From NCBI GenBank assembly GCA_963809205.1, contig CAWEIS010000025.1, positions 372,001 to 436,000 of the forward strand: a DNA stretch of 64,000 nucleotides, in the 5' to 3' direction. Below, piece after piece: positions 43,617-51,949 of this stretch. Within the stretch, counting starts at the first letter, position 1. Every line of letters starts with the position of its first letter. This DNA comes from DATLLN01 sp963809205 (GTDB taxonomy: Bacteria > Actinomycetota > Thermoleophilia > Gaiellales > JAICJC01). The translations under genes were made by a program, and so were the position numbers. The notes under the pieces were generated by a model. It worked only from the letters and a program-made list of their open reading frames with translations, ran no database searches and was not told where the DNA came from.

Positions 43617-44729
43617 GTGATCGAGCGGATCGAAGTGCGGGCCGTCGGCCCCGACGTCGACCGGTACAGCTGGGCGTCGGATCTCGATCAGCAGTACGGC
43701 ACGCTGACCGTCGTCAGGATGTTCGACGACCAGGGGTTCGAGGGCGTCGGCGCCACGCCGTCGTACTCCACGGGCAGGTTCGACCTGGCGATCTTGGAGA
43801 CGCTGCGTCATCTTGCGCCGCGTGTGCTCGGGGCCGACCCGATGGAGCGCGAGGCGGTCTGGTACGGCCTGCAGGACCTGGCGCTCGAGGTGCTGCTGGG
43901 CGCGCACTCCGCGCTCGACATCGCCCTCTGGGACATCGTCGCCCAGCGGGCCGGCGTCCCCCTGCACCAGCTGCTGGGCGGGTCGCGGAAGCGGCTCCCG
44001 GCGTACGCATCGACCCCGCTGCTGGCGGACGCCGACGCGTACGTCGCGTTCGTCGGCGAGCTGCTTGAGCGCGGGTTCCGCGCGGTCAAGTTCCACGCCT
44101 GGTGCGAGGCCGACCGCGATCTAGAGATGCTGCGCAAGGTGCACGACGCGCATGCCGGCACCGGCATCAGGATGATGCACGACGCCGAGCAGCGCTACGA
44201 CCGGGTCTCCGCGCTGCGGGTCGCGCGCGAGCTGGACGCGATGGGGTTCGCGTGGCTCGAGGCGCCGTTGCCGGATCAGGACGTCGAGGGCTACGCGGAG
44301 CTGCGCCGCCGCACCGGCGTGCCGATTCTCGCCGGCGGCAACACGATCCTCGACCTGCAGTCGGTCTCGTCGGCGCTTCGCCTGCATCCGTGGGACGCCC
44401 TGCGCATCGATGCCACCGTCGCCGGCGGGCTGACGCCGTGCCGCAAGCTGATCGCACAGGCCGAGGGCGCCGGGCTCTGGTCGGAGCTGCAGAGCTGGGG
44501 CTACACGCTGATCCAGGCCGCCAACCTCCACCTCGGGCTGGGCGTTGCCGGCACCGGCATGTTCGAGTTCCCGGTGCCGTCCGAGCCGCATGAGTACGGC
44601 GTCCGCAACCCGTACACGATCACGGCGGACGGCCACGTCGAGGCGCCGACCGCGCCCGGCCTGGGCATCGACGTCGACTGGGAGCGGATGGCAGCCGCCG
44701 AGCTGGCGTCCTTCACGTGCCAGCGATGA
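43617..44729 (+). CDS. Enolase-superfamily protein 3 (D-E-N ligand type)
   Basis: A 370-residue MR/MLE-type protein distinct from proteins 1 and 2. K158-x-H160 (VKFHAW) replaces K-x-K/E; metal ligands are D189 (HDAE), E215 (LEAPLP) and probably N242 (AGGNT), a D-E-N set known from glucarate dehydratases. No His stands at the usual dyad position (ELQSWGY). GTG 43617 is chosen because it follows operator A; ATG 43599 is also in frame but lies in the operator. Coupled by ATGA to the DapA-type aldolase. Confidence 0.85.
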   Translation: MIERIEVRAVGPDVDRYSWASDLDQQYGTLTVVRMFDDQGFEGVGATPSYSTGRFDLAILETLRHLAPRVLGADPMEREAVWYGLQDLALEVLLGAHSALDIALWDIVAQRAGVPLHQLLGGSRKRLPAYASTPLLADADAYVAFVGELLERGFRAVKFHAWCEADRDLEMLRKVHDAHAGTGIRMMHDAEQRYDRVSALRVARELDAMGFAWLEAPLPDQDVEGYAELRRRTGVPILAGGNTILDLQSVSSALRLHPWDALRIDATVAGGLTPCRKLIAQAEGAGLWSELQSWGYTLIQAANLHLGLGVAGTGMFEFPVPSEPHEYGVRNPYTITADGHVEAPTAPGLGIDVDWERMAAAELASFTCQR

Positions 44730-45649
44730 TCGACTGGGCGGGCACCATCGCCGGCGTGGCGCTGCCGCTGCACGACGACGAGTCGATCGACTGGGACTCG
44801 CTGGAGTCGCACCTCGAGACGTTCCCCGGATGCGGGCTGACCGGCGTTGTCGTCAATGCCGACACCGGGGAGGGCGGGCTGCTCACGCGGCGTGAGCGCG
44901 AGCAGGTGCTGCGGTTCGCCGTTGAGCGGATCGGGGATCGCGTCCCGGTGACGGCCGGGCTGCTGCCCGGCCACACCCCGGAGGTCGCGGACGAGGCCCG
45001 CGCGGCCGGCGAGCTGGGCGCGGCCGCGTTCCAGGTGTTCACCCCGCCGGCGTTCCTCGGCGCGCCGCTGGCGGCCGAGCCGGTGGTGGCCTACTACGAG
45101 GCGATCGTCGCCGCGACGGACGTGCCGCTGATCGCCTACCAGGCGCCGGCCGGGCTGGGGGTGACGTTCGAGCCCGACGTGCTGCTCCGGCTGGCCGGCG
45201 TGCCGGGCGTGCGGGCGATCAAGGAGTCGTCATGGAGCCGTGAGGGGTTCGCGCGCTCGGCTCGGGCATTTGCCGGCGAGGCGCACGAGGTCGCGCTGTT
45301 GTCCGGACAGGACTCGTTCATCCTCGACTCGCTGCGCACGGGCGCCGACGGCGCGATGCTGGCCGCGGCCGCGACTGACGCGGCCGTCTACTCGGCGCTC
45401 TGGGAGCGGCGCGGCTCGGCCGAGGCGGCCACGCTGCAGGCGGCGTTCGACCCGTACCTCGACCGGCTGTTCGCGCCCCCGCTGCGCGACTTCCGCAGCC
45501 GGCTGAAGGCGGTGCTGGCCGCCGACGGCGTGATCGCCGGCACGGCCGTGCGGTCGCCGCTGCGGCGGATCGCCGACGACGAGGCCGCTGCCGTGGTCGC
45601 CGCGCACGACGCCGCGCGCGAGCGGGCCGCCGCGTTGCCTTCCCTCTAG
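44726..45649 (+). CDS. DapA/N-acetylneuraminate-lyase family aldolase or dehydratase
   Basis: A 307-residue class I (Schiff-base) TIM barrel. The substrate loop reads NADTGEGGLLT in place of GTTGE, the Tyr is in IAYQAPAG and the Schiff-base Lys in RAIKESSWS. Such enzymes cleave or dehydrate 2-keto-3-deoxy acids, which is just what an upstream acid-sugar dehydratase would produce. Its TAG stop overlaps the TAG stop of the convergent GntR gene in a shared CTAG. Confidence 0.87.
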   Translation: MIDWAGTIAGVALPLHDDESIDWDSLESHLETFPGCGLTGVVVNADTGEGGLLTRREREQVLRFAVERIGDRVPVTAGLLPGHTPEVADEARAAGELGAAAFQVFTPPAFLGAPLAAEPVVAYYEAIVAATDVPLIAYQAPAGLGVTFEPDVLLRLAGVPGVRAIKESSWSREGFARSARAFAGEAHEVALLSGQDSFILDSLRTGADGAMLAAAATDAAVYSALWERRGSAEAATLQAAFDPYLDRLFAPPLRDFRSRLKAVLAADGVIAGTAVRSPLRRIADDEAAAVVAAHDAARERAAALPSL

Positions 45650-46290
45650 ACCTCGCGGGCGAACCCGGCGACGGCGCGGCCGGTGGCGATCAGGTGCGCG
45701 CGCACCGCCGCCTCGGCGGCGTCGGCGTCGCGCGTCGCCAGGGCGTCCAGGATCGCCTTGTGCTCCTTCCGGGCCTGCGCGCTCTTGTGCAGGCGCTGCA
45801 CGTAGAGCCGGATGTACGGCTGCGACTGCTCGCGGAACCGCTGGATCAGCTCCAGCAGCCGCGGCCGCTCCGACGCCCGGTTGATTGTGTCGTGGAAGTC
45901 GGCGTTGAGCGCGACCCAGCGGTCGATGTCGTCCTCGTTGCGCATGGCGGCGAGGATCGCCCGCAGCGCGGTCAGGTCGGACGGCGACAGCTCGCGGCTG
46001 GCGTGCCTGGCGGCGACGCCCTCCAGCGCCGCGCGGATCTCGTAGATCTCCTCGACCTCCGACGGGCTGAGCGCGGTCACGATCGCGCCGCGGTGCGGGA
46101 CGATGGTGACGAATCCCTCCGCGCCCAGCTGGCGGAGCGCCTCGCGCACCGGCATCCGGCTGACCGAGAACTCGGCGGCCAGCGCGTCCTGGTCGATGCG
46201 CTCGCCCGCGGGCAGCTTCCCGCTGATGATGCGGGTGCGCACCGCGTCGGCCACGGCCTGCTGGATGGTCAGATGGCTGAGGGCCACCAC
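45646..46290 (-). CDS. GntR-family transcriptional regulator, FCD subgroup
   Basis: A 214-residue regulator. Winged-helix: LTIQQAVADAVRTRIISGKLPAGERIDQ and SVSRMPVREALRQLGAEG; FCD effector domain with the metal-type residues in LNADFHDTINRAS, RKEHKAILDAL and VRAHL. FadR/UxuR-type members respond to sugar acids or keto acids. GTG start just after the dehydrogenase stop. Proposed to bind sites A and B on either side of its own operon. Confidence 0.88.
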   Translation of the reverse strand: MVALSHLTIQQAVADAVRTRIISGKLPAGERIDQDALAAEFSVSRMPVREALRQLGAEGFVTIVPHRGAIVTALSPSEVEEIYEIRAALEGVAARHASRELSPSDLTALRAILAAMRNEDDIDRWVALNADFHDTINRASERPRLLELIQRFREQSQPYIRLYVQRLHKSAQARKEHKAILDALATRDADAAEAAVRAHLIATGRAVAGFAREV

Positions 46291-46291
46291 G

Positions 46292-47305
46292 TCACCGTGC
46301 CGTTCCGGGCGCGACGATCGACTTCAGGAACCCGGTCGGCACGCCCTCGAGCAGCGCCCGGAATGCGTCGCCGCTCTCGTCCAGGGAGACGACGCTGGTG
46401 GTGACGGCAGGCTCCAGCTGGCCCGATGCCAGCAGCTCCACGGCTCGCGCGAACTCCGGGTTCGTGTACGCGAACGAGCCCTGGACGCGCTGCTCGCGCA
46501 CGACCATCTCGAACGCCGGGATCTCCGAATCCTGGTCGTGCATGCCGATCCACACCGCGGTGCCCAGCGTGTCCAGCAGCCGCACCGAGTCGCGCCTGGT
46601 CGCCGACGTGCCCGCCGCGTCCACCGCCAGCTCGAGGCCGCCGTGGTCGGCGACGGCCGCCTCCAGCTCGTCCGGCGCGCACGCGACGTCGGCGATCGAC
46701 GCCACGTGGTCGCGGCGCCCGGCGTCGATGTCGCTGACGGCGATCCAGCCGGTGCCGATCAGGCGCAGCGTCTGCGCCATCAGCACGCCGATCGTCCCGG
46801 CGCCGAACACGACAGCGGAGCTGGGCGCGGAGCGGCCGGCCAGGGCGGCCGCGTGCACGCAGGTGGCCAGCGGCTCGGCGAACACGGCGAGCATCGGGTC
46901 GACGCCGTCAGGCAGCACGTGCACGCAGCGCAGCGGCACCGTCAGCTGCTCGCCGAAGCCGCCCGGGCGCGTCCCGCCGATCATCTCGCGGTTCTGGCAG
47001 ACGTTCTCGCGCCCCGACCGGCAGGGGCCGCACAGCCCGCATGGCACCTGCGGATTGACCGCCACCGCGCGGCCGACCAGCGACTCGGGCACGCCGGCGC
47101 CGACGGCGACCACCTCGCCGGCCAGCTCGTGGCCCATGATCAGCGGCGGCGTCCGCCGTGGGCTCCGCGACGCCACGCCGTGCACATCCGACCCGCAGAT
47201 CCCGGCCGCCGCGACGCGCACGGCGACGTCGCCGGCGCCGACCTCCTGGGCCGGGACATCGACGACGTCGAGCGTCCGGTCTTCGGTGTAGAGCAGCGCG
47301 CGCAT
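46292..47305 (-). CDS. Zinc-dependent medium-chain alcohol dehydrogenase
   Basis: A 337-residue MDR enzyme: GICGSDVHG and MGHELAG for the catalytic zinc, CGLCGPCRSGRENVC for the structural zinc, and VVFGAGTIGVLMAQ with SDID for NAD. Resembles threonine/sorbitol-type dehydrogenases. ATG 47305 chosen; the open frame upstream belongs to another frame of the enolase-type gene. Third-last gene of the E1/enolase/dehydrogenase/GntR operon. Confidence 0.87.
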   Translation of the reverse strand: MRALLYTEDRTLDVVDVPAQEVGAGDVAVRVAAAGICGSDVHGVASRSPRRTPPLIMGHELAGEVVAVGAGVPESLVGRAVAVNPQVPCGLCGPCRSGRENVCQNREMIGGTRPGGFGEQLTVPLRCVHVLPDGVDPMLAVFAEPLATCVHAAALAGRSAPSSAVVFGAGTIGVLMAQTLRLIGTGWIAVSDIDAGRRDHVASIADVACAPDELEAAVADHGGLELAVDAAGTSATRRDSVRLLDTLGTAVWIGMHDQDSEIPAFEMVVREQRVQGSFAYTNPEFARAVELLASGQLEPAVTTSVVSLDESGDAFRALLEGVPTGFLKSIVAPGTAR

Positions 47306-47312
47306 CAGCGGA

Positions 47313-48464
47313 TCACGCGACACGGTAGTGCTCGAGGGCGTCGTCATCGATCTCGACCCCAAGGCCCGGGCCGGGCGGCAGCGGAAACGCCCCGTCGACG
47401 ATCTGCGGCTCGGGGCCGACCAGGTTGTGGCGCAGCTCCGCCTGCGGGTACAGCTCGGGGTGGCAGTACTCGGTCCACGGGCAGTTCGAGAGGGCGGCGG
47501 CGAAGTGGTTGTTGGCGACCACGCCCAGGGTCGTCGCCACCCAGCCGAACGGGACGACCTGCCGTCCGCGGGCGAGCGCATCCTCGGCCACGCGCAGCGA
47601 CTGGGTGAACCCGACCCGGATCACGCTCGGCTGCACGATCTCCACGGCCCCGTGATCCATCATCTCGGTGAACTCGTTGCGCGTGACGAAGAGCTCGCCG
47701 ATCGCCACCGGAATCGACGATCCCCTGGCCACTCGGCGGTACCCCCCGACGTCGTCCAGCCACATCGGCGTCTCGATGAACCCGGGGTCGCAGTCCTCGA
47801 CCCGGCGCAGCGTCTGAAGCGCCTCCTTCGGCGTCTGCCAGCGGTGGCCCACGTCGATCAGCATGCGCATGTCGTCGCCGACCAGATCGCGCGACCGGTG
47901 CGCGAAGTCGACGATCTGGTCGTTGGTCTGCACGCAGTCGGACAGCGGCTCGATCTTGTACGCGGGGAACCCGAGCTCCCTCGAGCGGCCGATCTTCCCG
48001 AGGTTGACCTCGAGCGTGGTCGCGTAGTCGCCGGGGCCGAAGTAGAGGCTGCTGTACGGACGGATCGGCGCGCCCGACGCGCCTCCGAGCAGCTCGTACA
48101 CGGGCTTGTTCTCCGCCTTGCCCTTGATGTCCCACAGGGCGACGTCGATCGCCGCCAGCACCGCGACGCCGAGTCCGCGGCGGCCGGACATCACCGTCGA
48201 GCGGTACATCGTGTCCCACAGGCGCTGCGGTGACAGCGGATCCTGGCCGATCAGCAGCTGCCCGACGCCCTGGCTCCAGCTGTGCGAGCCGGGCGCGTCG
48301 ACCACGGCCTTCATCGCCTGCGGCGTGTGGTTGCCCTCGCCGAGGCCGGTGATGCCCTCGTCCGTCTTGACGCGGACGATGAAGGCGTCCTGCATCGCGT
48401 CGGCCGCGGTGGTGTCGATCGACGGCTTCTGCACGACCATGGCCTCAATCTCGGTGATCTTCAT
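47313..48464 (-). CDS. Enolase-superfamily protein 4, lacking the Asp-His dyad
   Basis: A 383-residue MR/MLE-type protein. K170-x-E172 (YKIE) and metal ligands D204, E231 (FIETPMW) and E257 (IGELFVTR) are kept. The dyad Asp is Ser280 (VQPSVIRVG) and the dyad His aligns with Phe306 (VVPFGWVATT), so acid/base chemistry must differ from proteins 1 and 2. ATG overlaps the E1 beta stop. Probable (but unproven) sugar-acid dehydratase or a diverged function. Confidence 0.85.
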   Translation of the reverse strand: MKITEIEAMVVQKPSIDTTAADAMQDAFIVRVKTDEGITGLGEGNHTPQAMKAVVDAPGSHSWSQGVGQLLIGQDPLSPQRLWDTMYRSTVMSGRRGLGVAVLAAIDVALWDIKGKAENKPVYELLGGASGAPIRPYSSLYFGPGDYATTLEVNLGKIGRSRELGFPAYKIEPLSDCVQTNDQIVDFAHRSRDLVGDDMRMLIDVGHRWQTPKEALQTLRRVEDCDPGFIETPMWLDDVGGYRRVARGSSIPVAIGELFVTRNEFTEMMDHGAVEIVQPSVIRVGFTQSLRVAEDALARGRQVVPFGWVATTLGVVANNHFAAALSNCPWTEYCHPELYPQAELRHNLVGPEPQIVDGAFPLPPGPGLGVEIDDDALEHYRVA

Positions 48465-49465
48465 GCGGACTCCTGAACGTCGGGTGCGCCGGCCATCGCC
48501 CGGCGGACGCCGCGGGCGACGCGCTCGGCGTCGGGGATGGCCACCGCCTCGAGCGACGGTGCTGACGGCTTGGGGCAGTCGGGCGCCGTGACGCGCACGA
48601 CCGGCCCGTCGAGATGCCAGAACCCACGTTCCGCCGCGAGCGCGGCGACCTCGGCGCCGAAGCCGCAGGTGCGCACGGCCTCGTGGACGACCACCAGCCG
48701 GGTGGTCTTCGCGATCGACGCCTCGACCGTGTCCCAGTCGAACGGCGACAGCCACCGCGGGTCGACGACCTCGGCGTCGATCCCCTCGGCCGCGAGTAGC
48801 TCGGCCGCCCGCAGCGCAACGCCGACCATCCGCGAGAGCGCCACGACGGTGACGTCGGCGCCCCGGCGAACGACCCGGGCGCCGGCGGCCGCCTCGACCG
48901 GGGCGTCTGCGTCGATCTCGCCCCGCTGGTCGTAGATGGCGCGGTGCTCGATGACGATCGCCGGGTCGTCGTCGGCGATCGCCGCCAGCAGCATGGCGTA
49001 CGCGTCCGCGGGGTTGGACGGCATGCCTACCTTGAGGCCGGGGACGTGGCAGAGCATCGCCTCGACGCACCGCGAGTGCTGCGCGGACGACGAGGTCAGG
49101 GCGCCCTGCTGCGTGCGCACGGTGAGCGGCGCGGTCATCCGGCCTTCGGTCAGCCAGCGGACGTTCGCCGCGCCGTTGACCAGCTGATCGAGCCCGACGA
49201 ACAGGAAGTCCGCCCACATGATCTCGACGACAGGGCGGCGGCCGACCAGCGACGCGCCGAGCGCGGCGCCGAGGATCGCGTTCTCGGAGATCGGCGTGTC
49301 GAACACGCGGTCGCCGAACTCGTCCGCCAGCCCGCGAGTGACCCCGAACACGCCGCCGGGCGCCGCGACGTCCTCGCCGAACACCAGGGTCTCCGGGTGC
49401 GAGTGCATCGCCCGGTGCAGCGCGGCGTTGAGCGCATCCCGGTAGGTCGTCTCAGCTGTAGACAT
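48461..49465 (-). CDS. 2-Oxoacid dehydrogenase E1 component, beta subunit
   Basis: A 334-residue transketolase-like subunit: YRDALNAALHRAMHSHPETLVFGEDVAAPGGVFGVTRGL, then ENAILGAALGASLVGRRPVVEIMWADF and the C-terminal RWLSPFDWDTVEAS. Pairs with the E1 alpha gene upstream, with which it overlaps by 14 bases. No E2 or E3 genes are nearby; the complex would have to borrow these. Expected role: oxidative decarboxylation of the keto acid left by the aldolase or dehydratase steps. Confidence 0.88.
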   Translation of the reverse strand: MSTAETTYRDALNAALHRAMHSHPETLVFGEDVAAPGGVFGVTRGLADEFGDRVFDTPISENAILGAALGASLVGRRPVVEIMWADFLFVGLDQLVNGAANVRWLTEGRMTAPLTVRTQQGALTSSSAQHSRCVEAMLCHVPGLKVGMPSNPADAYAMLLAAIADDDPAIVIEHRAIYDQRGEIDADAPVEAAAGARVVRRGADVTVVALSRMVGVALRAAELLAAEGIDAEVVDPRWLSPFDWDTVEASIAKTTRLVVVHEAVRTCGFGAEVAALAAERGFWHLDGPVVRVTAPDCPKPSAPSLEAVAIPDAERVARGVRRAMAGAPDVQESA

Positions 49466-50408
49466 GCTGCTCCAGCCGTGCCGGGTCGGAGGCTGGCTGC
49501 GTCGCCGCTGCGTCCGCGGCCGTGCGCACCTCTGCCCGCACGTCGCCCTCGATCTGCCCCAGCTCGTCTTCGTCCGCGAATCCCTCGCCAAGGATGGTCG
49601 CGCGCAGCCGGGTGATGGGATCCGACTCGCCGGCCCACCGCGCCTTCTCGCCCTCCGGGCGGTACTGCTCCGCGTCGTGCGTGTGGTGGCCGGCGAGCCG
49701 GCGGGCGGTGGCGACGACCAGCGTCGGGCCTTCGCCGGCGCGCGCCCGTGCGGCCGCCTCGGACACCGTTTCGCGGACGGCGCGCAGATCGCCGCCGTCG
49801 ACCGCCACGCCTGGGAATCCGTAGATCGCCGCCCGATCCTCGAGCGGCCCGGCCGGGAACATCGACTCGGTCGGCGTGTACTCGGCGTACCCGTTGTTCT
49901 CGCAGACGAACACGACCGGCAGGCGGAGGATCGCGGCGAAGCTCATCGCCTCGTGCACAGCGCCCTGGTTGAGGGCGCCGTCGCCGAACGCGGTCAGCGC
50001 GACGCGGCCGGAGCCGTCGTAGCGGGCGGCCAGCGCCGCCCCGGCGCCGATCGCCGCGCCGGCCCCGACGATGCCGTTCTCGCCCAGGAACCGGTGGTCG
50101 GGATCGGCGAAGAACCCGGCGCCGCCGCGGCCGCCGTTGACGCCGGTCGCGCGGCCCATGAACTCGCCGAACAGCGCCTCCAGCGGGATCCCGCAGGCGA
50201 TCGCCCAGTGGTGCCCGCGGTAAGTCGCGTTGACCGTGTCCGAGGGGCCCAGCGCCGCGTGGGCGCCGACGGCGATCGCCTCTTGGCCGTTCGCCAGGTG
50301 CAGCGAGCACACGATCACGCCTCGGTTGCGCAGCTGCGCCGCGTGGTTCTCGAACTCCCTGATCGTCACCATCGTGCGGAACGCGGCGACGGTCTCTGGC
50401 CCGGTCAT
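49452..50408 (-). CDS. 2-Oxoacid dehydrogenase E1 component, alpha subunit
   Basis: A 318-residue thiamine-diphosphate subunit. The ThDP/Mg motif is GDGALNQGAVHEAMSFAA ending FVCENNGYAEYTP, the phosphorylation-loop region AGHHTHDAEQYR. First gene of a five-gene minus-strand operon (E1 alpha, E1 beta, enolase-type 4, dehydrogenase, gntR). Operator B lies 27 bases upstream of the ATG. Confidence 0.9.
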   Translation of the reverse strand: MTGPETVAAFRTMVTIREFENHAAQLRNRGVIVCSLHLANGQEAIAVGAHAALGPSDTVNATYRGHHWAIACGIPLEALFGEFMGRATGVNGGRGGAGFFADPDHRFLGENGIVGAGAAIGAGAALAARYDGSGRVALTAFGDGALNQGAVHEAMSFAAILRLPVVFVCENNGYAEYTPTESMFPAGPLEDRAAIYGFPGVAVDGGDLRAVRETVSEAAARARAGEGPTLVVATARRLAGHHTHDAEQYRPEGEKARWAGESDPITRLRATILGEGFADEDELGQIEGDVRAEVRTAADAAATQPASDPARLEQHVYS

Positions 50409-50434
50409 GACGGCTCCTTGACGGGACGGCCGAT

Positions 50435-50449
50435 TTGATCGATGATCAA
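50435..50449. promoter_or_regulatory. GntR-type operator, site B
   Basis: TTGATC-GAT-GATCAA: perfect 6-base arms with a 3-base spacer, the same architecture as site A. It lies in the 69-base gap between the divergent E1 alpha gene and the SDR at 50478, so one site could control both transcripts. Confidence 0.7.
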
Positions 50450-50477
50450 GTCTACACTGCAGGCGGAAGGAGCGAGC

Positions 50478-51233
50478 ATGTCGTGGCTAGAGGGTCGGAC
50501 TGCGGTGGTGACCGGCGGCGCAGGCGGGATCGGGTCGGAGATCTGCCAGGAGCTCGCGGCCGAGGGCGCCGCCGTGGCGATCTGGGATCTCGACGGCGAC
50601 CGCGCCGAGGCGCTGGCCGCGGGCATCCCGCGGGCGACCGCCCACCGGGTGGACATCACCGACAGCGCGGACGTCGATCGCGTGACCGCCGAGGTGCGCG
50701 ACCGTCACGGGACGATCGACACGCTGATCAACAACGCCGGCATCAGCAAGGTCGGCGATCACACGCACGAGCTGTCCGACGAGATCTGGAACGAGTCGAT
50801 CGCCGTCATGCAGACCGGCGTGTTCTTCTGCTCGCGCGCCGTCGGCAGGGTGATGATCGACCAGGGCAAGGGGACGGTCGTCAACATCTCGTCGATCCGC
50901 GGCTACTCGGCCAACCCGGGCCGGCTCGGGTACTGCGCCGCAAAGGCGGCCGTGATCATCATGACCGAGGTGATGGCCGGCGAATGGGGACCGCTGGGCC
51001 TCCGGGTGAACGCGATCGCACCGGGCGTGGTCGCAACCGGCATGTGGAAGGAGGAGGTCGCCCGCGGCCTCTATCGCGAGGAGGACTACATCGAGACGAT
51101 CCCCTCCCGGCGCCTGGCCGAGCCGAGCGAGATCGGCCGCCTCTGCGCCTTCCTCTCGTCCGACGAGTGCGCCTATATCAACGGCGCGTGCATCACGATC
51201 GACGGAGCGCTGACACGGATCCCGTCCGGCTAG
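50478..51233 (+). CDS. Short-chain dehydrogenase/reductase
   Basis: A 251-residue SDR: VTGGAGGIGSEIC, NNAGISKVGDH, SSIRGYS and YCAAKAA, ending ITIDGALTRIPSG. Good GGAAGGAG site before ATG 50478; the in-frame upstream codons overlap operator B. Right-hand end of the catabolic island. Confidence 0.88.
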   Translation: MSWLEGRTAVVTGGAGGIGSEICQELAAEGAAVAIWDLDGDRAEALAAGIPRATAHRVDITDSADVDRVTAEVRDRHGTIDTLINNAGISKVGDHTHELSDEIWNESIAVMQTGVFFCSRAVGRVMIDQGKGTVVNISSIRGYSANPGRLGYCAAKAAVIIMTEVMAGEWGPLGLRVNAIAPGVVATGMWKEEVARGLYREEDYIETIPSRRLAEPSEIGRLCAFLSSDECAYINGACITIDGALTRIPSG

Positions 51234-51239
51234 TCCTCG

Positions 51240-51261
51240 CCGGCGCCCCGGAGGGCGCCGG
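51240..51261 (+). terminator. GC-rich hairpin after the SDR gene
   Basis: CCGGCGCCC and GGGCGCCGG are perfect 9-base inverted repeats around a CGGA loop, 6 bases after the SDR stop. There is no T-tract, so it is either a weak terminator or a transcript-end stabiliser. Confidence 0.5.
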
Positions 51262-51271
51262 GATCGAGCTC

Positions 51272-51502
51272 GTGCGGATCAGCCACCGGCTGGCGACGGC
51301 GATCCTGATCGGCGATCTCTGTGGCCTTCGCCCCGCCACCGGCTGGCCGTCTTCCGGGTTGCGACACCGGCTGCGCGCATCGGCGATCGACGGCGTGCCC
51401 GCCGGGTGGCTGGTCGTCGTCGACGGCGTTGTCGTCGGTGACCGCGCCGACCCGCGCGCCAGGGTGGCGCACGGCGGCCCACGGCTGACCGTCGCCGTCT
51501 GA
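51272..51502 (+). pseudogene. Fragment resembling the N-terminal part of a GNAT acetyltransferase
   Basis: The translation VRISHRLATAILIGDLCGLRPATGW ... DGVPAGWLVVVDGVVVGD resembles the first half of a GNAT domain of the type that starts 'IELV' and reaches the VVVDG-x-VVGD strand, after which the sequence loses similarity and stops. The acetyl-CoA loop is absent. Most likely a decayed or frame-broken remnant; the next gene is an intact but different GNAT. Confidence 0.4.
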
Positions 51503-51514
51503 CAGACTGGACGG

Positions 51515-51949
51515 GTGCCGTCCGCCGAGCTCCCGCAGCGCTACCGCCTGGTCGACGGGCCGCCCGCCGTGGACGAGTACCTCGAGCTCCGCCGCGGCTC
51601 CGGTCTGACGCTCAAACGCAGCGATCAGGCCGCTGCGGCGCTCGCCGGAAGCTGGGCAGCGGTGCACGTCGTGCGTGAGGCCGGCGGCCCGCCGGTGGGG
51701 ATGGGCCGGGTGATCGGCGACGGTGGCTGGTACTTCCATGTGGTGGACATGGCGGTGCTCCCCGAGCACCAGCGGCGCGGTCTGGGCGACGCCATCCTGA
51801 CCGCGCTGCTCGACAGGATCCGCGCCGTGGCGCCGGGAGGCGCGTTCGTCAACCTGCTGGCCGATCCACCGGGCCGGCGCCTGTATGAGCGCCATGGATT
51901 CGCGCCGACCGCCCCCGGATCGGTGGGCATGGGCCGGATGCTCGGTTAA
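51515..51949 (+). CDS. GNAT family N-acetyltransferase
   Basis: A 144-residue GNAT domain: MAVLPEHQRRGLGDAIL for the acetyl-CoA loop and GRRLYERHGFAPTAP at the C-terminus. GTG start. The TAA stop shares TTAA with the stop of the convergent sigma-factor gene. Confidence 0.83.
   Translation: MPSAELPQRYRLVDGPPAVDEYLELRRGSGLTLKRSDQAAAALAGSWAAVHVVREAGGPPVGMGRVIGDGGWYFHVVDMAVLPEHQRRGLGDAILTALLDRIRAVAPGGAFVNLLADPPGRRLYERHGFAPTAPGSVGMGRMLG

Noticed and set aside
48461..50408. Calling the E1 alpha/beta pair acetoin or branched-chain dehydrogenase
   Set aside because: No E2/E3 or acoX-type genes are adjacent and the substrate residues cannot be read reliably, so only the general 2-oxoacid dehydrogenase E1 name is given.
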